A stretch of 64,000 nucleotides of DNA from positions 20,640,243-20,704,242 of the forward strand of contig CM028333.1 in NCBI GenBank assembly GCA_016647705.1, in the 5' to 3' direction. How positions within the stretch are numbered: position 1 is the stretch's first letter; each line of letters opens with the position of its first letter. Made by a program: the position numbers and the translations under genes. Positions 58,837 through 64,000 of this stretch are shown one piece after another. Source of the stretch: Eucommia ulmoides. Taxonomy: Eukaryota; Streptophyta; Magnoliopsida; Garryales; Eucommiaceae. A model generated the notes under the pieces. That model had not been told where the DNA came from. It made no database searches and saw only the letters and a program-made list of their open reading frames with translations.

Positions 58837-60574
58837 GAGTTTTGGCTTTATTTTATTTGTTTATAGCTGAACTGCAAATTGTTCAATTGTGTTTTTGGAA
58901 TTCTTTGCTTCTGAAATTTGCTTGTTACTGCAAATTGTTGTAGGCTTAAGTTTATGTCTGATGTAAATGTTGTTAAAAATCCCATTTTTCTTTGCATTGT
59001 TTTCTCTACCCTCTGTCATTATACAGCTATCATTTATTTTTGAAGTTAATTGCAGCTATTTAAATGGAATCGCTGATTGGTATTCTCTCTATTTAAATGA
59101 TCGAACAAATTTTAGATTTGTGTGATAGATTGATCGCCAACTTTTCTGTCTTTTCGATTCTACAACAGATATCGTTTGCGAAGCTAATGAAGTTTTTTTT
59201 TTTTTTTTTTTTTGAATTAGTCCTTTAATTAACAGAAACAATATTTAGGTCTGTGTTTTTTTTGTATAACCAATGCCTTTTTTTAATCACTACTTGGTTT
59301 TTATTCTACTTCAGTTTCCAAATTTTTTTTTCTTCCTAATTTGTGTTTCAAGTTTATGTCTTTGATTTTTTATTGTCTATTGCAAATTGGGGATCCTAGA
59401 TTGTCTTCTTATGATTGTATATGTGGTGAGCTTGATAAGACTATTCTTGGCAAGAACTTTGAGAAAATGAGATTTTACCACACACGCACATGTAAACAAT
59501 TAGATCTAACCTCAATTGTATATGGTGCCTTTTATTTTAGTTTAATTCACCAATTCTTTGGGTGCAGTTGTTTTGTGACCTCAATTGAAGTGTGGATTTG
59601 GTAGTGTTAGACTAAAGGTATAATTTGTTTTTTGGAATGTCATTTTATAGAAAATGGATTAATAAAAAAATTTCTTCACTTTTACTTTCAATTTGTAGCA
59701 TGTTGAATTCGACTAATTTACTTATTTTGTGGTTTGAATTGCAAATGCAAATATTGGATAGGAATAGCATACAATATGTGCCAACACTAAACTTTTTATG
59801 CATGATATATCTCAATGGTAGGCATGAGAAATGGTTTAAGTGATTGGGTTGATAATAGGCAATATTTGAGTGATTGGGTTTAAGTGATTGGGTTAACTTT
59901 GTCTGCACGATAATAGGCAATATTTGAGAATTGTGTGTGTATTTCTTTTGCAGAAATTGTGTTGTTATTTGATTTATCTTCCTCCTCACCTCTATGTCCC
60001 AATTTCTTCCTCGATTCATAATGGAGTATTATTTGAGTTGAATGTCTAAAAGCCTAAAACACTCATTCGGATAGAAAAAATTGAGCAAAAATGGTCTTAT
60101 TAATTTGTTAGTTGTGTACATCAAATATTTTGAGAAAAAATGATAAAAAATAGTTGTTATACTCACAAGCACTCCTTCCACTCAAGAGTAGCTTCCATGT
60201 TCCACTCAAATTACTATTTGATTTGTTCATTGATTGAATTTTTCTTTTCAATTGTTGTTCAAGTTTACATCAAGAGGAGAATTTGATGGCATTGGTTTTA
60301 AGAAACTTCTTCTTCCGATCTCAAAATTCATCATCAGAAACCTTGAAAACTTCCATTTTTTACTATTTCGGTTGAATTTCACAGGTACTCAATTCATTCT
60401 TTGTTGTTTTTGAAATTCATTATCTGGAACGTCTCTCTCTTACAATTCTTTTGATAAAGTTTGGTTTTTGTTGTTAATGCTCAAAATCAGTGTCATTAGT
60501 TATTTGTTTGTATTCATTTATTTATTTGGTTGAATCTCAGCTCTCGAACCAGCTCTCGAATCAGGTTTAATTTG

Positions 60575-60755
60575 CATTTGTTTCTGTTCAGTTCCCTGTT
60601 TCTATTTCTGTTCCTGTTCCCTATTACTGTTTCCGTCTCTGTTTCCATTCCTATTTCTGTTCTTGCTCCCTGTTTCTGTTTATGTTCTCTGTTAGAGAAA
60701 TATACATGTTTTCGTTTCCGTTTCCATTTCTGTTTCCGTTCCTGTTCATAAATTT
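60575..60755. repeat. Degenerate (TTTCTGTTCC)n repeat
   Basis: TTTCTGTT, TTCCTGTT and TTTCCGTT words repeat for about 180 bp inside the Helitron. A shorter patch of the same type is at about 61740-61825. Low-complexity, no gene. Confidence 0.8.
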
Positions 60756-61077
60756 TACTTTACTGCCTAATTTTAAAAAAAAATCATATTGAAACATGTA
60801 TGCTTTTTTTTCCGTTTTAATTGAAACATTTGTGCTTTTTTTCTTTTCTTTAAATGTATGATGGTAGCTCAATTGAAACGATAAACTTTCTCCTGGAATT
60901 TTCATTTGGAAAATCGTCTAGATTTGCTGCTTTTCTTTTTATTGTCCTTATCGTGTTCATGGATTAATCTGTTTCTAATTGTTTTATTTTATAATTTCAT
61001 TTGAGATTGAGCTATTATTTGATGCTATGGAGTTTGTTGCTTGAGCTTATATTCTCATAATTTGTTGTTGTTCACAG

Positions 61078-61161
61078 TGTAGAAAACAATATTTCATATG
61101 CCTACCATGCCATGTTTTCCTACTTTGATAGGGACAACGTCGCTCTCAAGGGTCTTGCCAA
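61078..61161 (+). pseudogene. Captured ferritin exon fragment
   Basis: An 84-bp exon-like piece reads [20 protein letters not shown] followed by VALKGLAK. This matches the first helix and loop of plant ferritin ([26 protein letters not shown]) and includes the Glu used in the ferroxidase site. It is bounded by CACAG on the left and AAGTAATC on the right, so acceptor and donor sites were captured too; reading through gives a stop at once. No other ferritin exon was found nearby. Alone it cannot make ferritin. Confidence 0.88.
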
Positions 61162-61187
61162 GTAATCCACTAAAATAAGTTTAGAAT

Positions 61188-61580
61188 TAAGGTATTGTTT
61201 AATTGTTTCACAAGTTTGTTTGTTATTCTAAAATAAGTTTTTGTATTCTTTAAGTCGTCAGCTAGCTAAGTTCATCACAATTATTTCTCTACCGAATTGT
61301 TGGCCATGGCCATTGCCTCCGTTCCCATTAACAGCTCAAGTACATTACCCCCTCCCTAAACCCCACACTCCCTTCCTTATTGGAATATTATCTTTTGCCA
61401 TTTGATTCTCTTTGATTTATTTACACAATGTTTTGTGGTATTTTGTTGCTGACTATTGAAATTGTTGAATTAATTTTTTCTTGAAAGAGTTCAATTACAG
61501 ATTTAAGAAATTTTGATGGATTTGATTTAGCTTGGAATTTGATTTTTTGTAGTTTTCGGGGGTTGAATCTATAATATTAA
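61188..61580. repeat. Direct duplication inside the Helitron, copy 1
   Basis: TAGAATTAAGGTATTGTTTAA, TAAGTCGTCAGCTAGCTAAG, TTGTTGGCCATGGCCATTGC and TAGTTTTCGGGGGTTGAATC all recur in order in copy 2 (62515-62905) with about 5-8% changes by eye. A short open piece (MAIASVPINSS) at about 61309-61341 has exon-like edges but is unidentified. Confidence 0.88.
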
Positions 61581-62514
61581 GGGTGGAAAGATTGAGAAGG
61601 AGGTGTTAAATTTGGTTAAGCTATTGGATGTTATTTGTTTGCTGATGGATATGTCAAACTACAAAGGAAATTGTCGGTATTTTTTAAGCCTTTTCTTTTA
61701 ATTTTATAGAATTAGGTGATTCTTTTTTTGTTTCCATTTGTTCCAATAGTGGCATTTTTTGTGTGTTTCTGTTTACGTTTGTTCTGTGTTTCTGTTCCCG
61801 TTTGTTCTGAAATGTTAAGACCAGAACAGAAACATGATTTTCTGTTGCATTGAGCAAGAGTGCTTTCAAAAATATAATTTTTGGTTGGACTGAACTACGC
61901 AATTGTATTTTTTCACCTTGAGGTATTTAGGGTGCCACTATTGGATATAATACAACAATTGTATTAGGATGACTCCGTTTAATACAATATAATTAACATG
62001 ATAAAACTCATTTATTTTATATCTGAATCTTGACAATTGACAATAAAACTCACCAAGAACCCAAAGTTTTATCATGTTTATTATCAGAACTAAACTGTCA
62101 TCCTTTAATGCTTTTTGATTTGAGCTCAAGTCTACCATGACGGTCAGAGGATTGGCGATGGTGAAGGCTTGCATGACTGAGAGAGAGGATCGCTAGAGGT
62201 ATTTGTTTTTTTCTTCTTTTGTCATTTTCATTTCTTGATTCATGTTATGTTTATGTTAATTTGATGAAAATGACGAGTTCATTACTGATTTTTATGCAAT
62301 TCCTAATTTAGATTTATTTTTTTATTTTACATTTATGTTTAACTACTTAAATTCATCGCATTCGAAAATGATTTTTTTTTTTTTTTTTAAAAAAAAATTA
62401 TTTAGTTTAGAATATCAATTTTCTCTCCCTCCCTTATTATCGCCGGCATATATGCCCCTGGTTTCTAAGAAATATGTTTTTTTTTTTGTTTTTTTTTTTT
62501 CATTTAGTGGTGTG

Positions 62515-62905
62515 ATTTTAGAATTAAGGTATTTTTTAATTGTTTCACAAGATTGTTTGTTGTTCTAAAATAAGTTTTTGTATTCTTTAAGTCGTCAGCT
62601 AGCTAAGTTAATCACAATTTTTTCTCTCCTAAATTGTTGGCCATGGCTATTGCCTCCCCATTAAAAGCTTAGGTACATTACTCCCTCCCTAAACCCCACA
62701 CTCTCTTCCTTATTGGAATATTATCTTTTGCCATTTAATTCTCTTTGATTTATTTACACAAAGTTTTGTGGTATTTTATTGTTGACTAATGAAATTGTTG
62801 AATTAACTTTTTCTTGAAAGAGTTCAATTACAGTTTTAAGAAATTTTGATGGATTTGATTTAACTTGGAATTTGATTTTTTGTAGTTTTCGGGGGTTGAA
62901 TCTAT
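62515..62905. repeat. Direct duplication inside the Helitron, copy 2
   Basis: Parallel to 61188-61580. Here the MAIAS-like piece is broken by a small deletion and a stop (AAAAGCTTAG). The T/A run at about 62370-62400 and poly-T at 62477-62502 lie just before it. Confidence 0.88.
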
Positions 62906-63093
62906 CGACGAGGGAGGGAAGTGGCTGTAGAATCAGGTTAAATCTTAGCTCTCGAATCAGGTAAAACATTCTTATACCATTTAAGTTTCATGTATACACT
63001 TTATTAGCTATTTTTTTATTCCACAATTTCATTGTTTGCTTGAATAACAAAACAAATTGATAAAATTGTCCCAAATGATGATGTATGTTTTAC

Positions 63094-63125
63094 GCCTGTG
63101 TCTTCAGGCACGGGTTATACCCTAG
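63094..63125 (+). other. Helitron 3' terminal hairpins and CTAG end
   Basis: GCCTG(TGTCTT)CAGGC at 63094-63109, then GGGT(TAT)ACCC at 63112-63122, then TAG completing CTAG at 63125; the next host base is T. A hairpin shortly before CTRR is the signal for strand-transfer termination in Helitrons. Confidence 0.88.
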
Positions 63126-63700
63126 TATATATATATTTCATAGCATCATTTTTTCTTCATTTTCAATCATAGTTAAATTCAATTATATGACATAAACCAA
63201 ACTTAAAAAAGGAAAAAAAAAAAAAAGCGTTTGTTTTATTATAAATCTATTTTTTTTTTGTTGGAAAAAATTGATAGGTTATTTTTTAAAATTAAACCTC
63301 AGTTTTCAATAAAATAAAAAAAAAAAAAAAACTGAAAGTTGAAAACTATATACTAAGAATCACTTTCTAATTTTTATTTTATATTTAAAAAAATAAATAA
63401 TTCTTAAAATAGTTATCAGTTTTTATCTATTTTTAATCATTAAATTTGAAAACAAACAAAAAAAATATTGTAAATTAATTGATTTTGGATTTTCTTTGAT
63501 ACTTTTGAAAGTTATATAATATTCATTAATGAAATTTATGGTTATTGATCTACGCCTAATTTTCCCTTTATGTTTTGGTCATTTATTTGATCTCATTTTT
63601 ATGTCCTAAAATGTATTGTGCTGGATTTCATAACAATTTTAAAATAAAAATATAATTTATTTTAGATGAATCTATTTTTAATTTTTATTTTATATTAAAA
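63126..63700. repeat. Duplicated segment, copy 2, right part
   Basis: Homologous to about 56298-56880 of copy 1, starting TATATATATTTCATAGCAT. Differences are mainly poly-A length changes. Confidence 0.85.
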
Positions 63701-64000
63701 AATAAATGAATTATTCTTATGATAATTATTAACCTCTATCAATTTTGTCTATTTTTATTCATCAAATTTGAATATATGTATATATATTTAAATTTGGTTG
63801 AATTTTTTAATTCACCTCTTTTGATATGGTGTCTATATATAAAAGAAAAAAGAAAAAAAATTAGAAAACAAAAAACATAAAATACACATAAAAACAAAAC
63901 AAAAAAAAATTAAAAAAAATAGTAAAAGTGAATTTTTTTAATCTAGTATTTCGGTTTTATTTTTAATTTTTCGTTTTCTATTTTATTTTTTTATCTTCTA
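63701..64000. other. Very AT-rich end of window
   Basis: Low-complexity A/T tracts. No gene or element is supported. Confidence 0.5.

Larger units (their letters stand above)
57818..63125 (+). mobile_element. Non-autonomous Helitron, 5308 bp, carrying a ferritin exon
   Basis: The 5' end is TCTATATAATAAATC (57818), following the Helitron TC rule and preceded by A. The 3' end is ...ACGGGTTATACCCTAG (63125), following the CTRR rule and followed by T. Hairpins GCCTG/CAGGC (63094-63109) and GGGT/ACCC (63112-63122) lie just before the end. No target duplication, and insertion is between A and T, as in known Helitrons. A paralogous empty site at 56297/56298 supports both edges. No RepHel protein is encoded, so it depends on another copy. 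It carries a ferritin exon (61078-61161), a repeated ~390-bp block, and stretches with intron/exon-like composition that were not identified. Confidence 0.9.

Overview
This is nuclear DNA of a flowering plant, most likely a eudicot. The evidence is AT-rich sequence, GT-AG introns, two plant-type multi-exon genes, and plant transposon lineages: Sirevirus copia, Tat-type gypsy, L1 and RTE LINEs, MITEs and a Helitron. Species cannot be named from the sequence. All introns, boundaries and pairings were read by eye; no alignment, search or expression data were available.

Two host genes look intact. A nucleolin gene lies at 6306-11054 (+, 20 exons, 684 aa, two RRMs and a Gly/Arg-rich tail). It has telo-box motifs upstream and a recent in-gene exon duplication. 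A class C glycoside hydrolase family 9 endoglucanase lies at 46290-54638 (-, 9 exons, 621 aa, C-terminal CBM49). Its introns carry at least three transposon-like insertions. The two genes are functionally unrelated: one acts in nucleolar rRNA production, the other on cell-wall glucans.

The rest is mobile DNA. At 1-5244 there is an F-family LTR fragment (with a MITE inside it), a truncated Sirevirus LTR and a 5'-truncated L1 LINE. At 11.5-14.8 kb there are MITE-like pieces and a 5'-truncated RTE LINE. At 14809-42318 one old Tat-lineage gypsy element (A) has been split by a stack of later insertions: Sirevirus LTR B (+) sits in A, Sirevirus C (-) in B, LTR D (+) in the 3' LTR of C, non-autonomous element E (-) in D, and LTR-like block F in the 5' LTR of C. 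Coding remains of A and C are full of stops and frameshifts.

At 44882-46003 there is a tandem array with a unit of about 320 bp. From 57818 to 63125 there is a 5.3-kb non-autonomous Helitron carrying one ferritin exon. Its insertion site can be checked inside the window, because the flanking DNA has a paralogous unoccupied copy at 56165-56900. The Helitron with its internal empty site and captured exon, and the five-level retrotransposon nest, are the most notable structures here. I see no new enzymatic or defence system.
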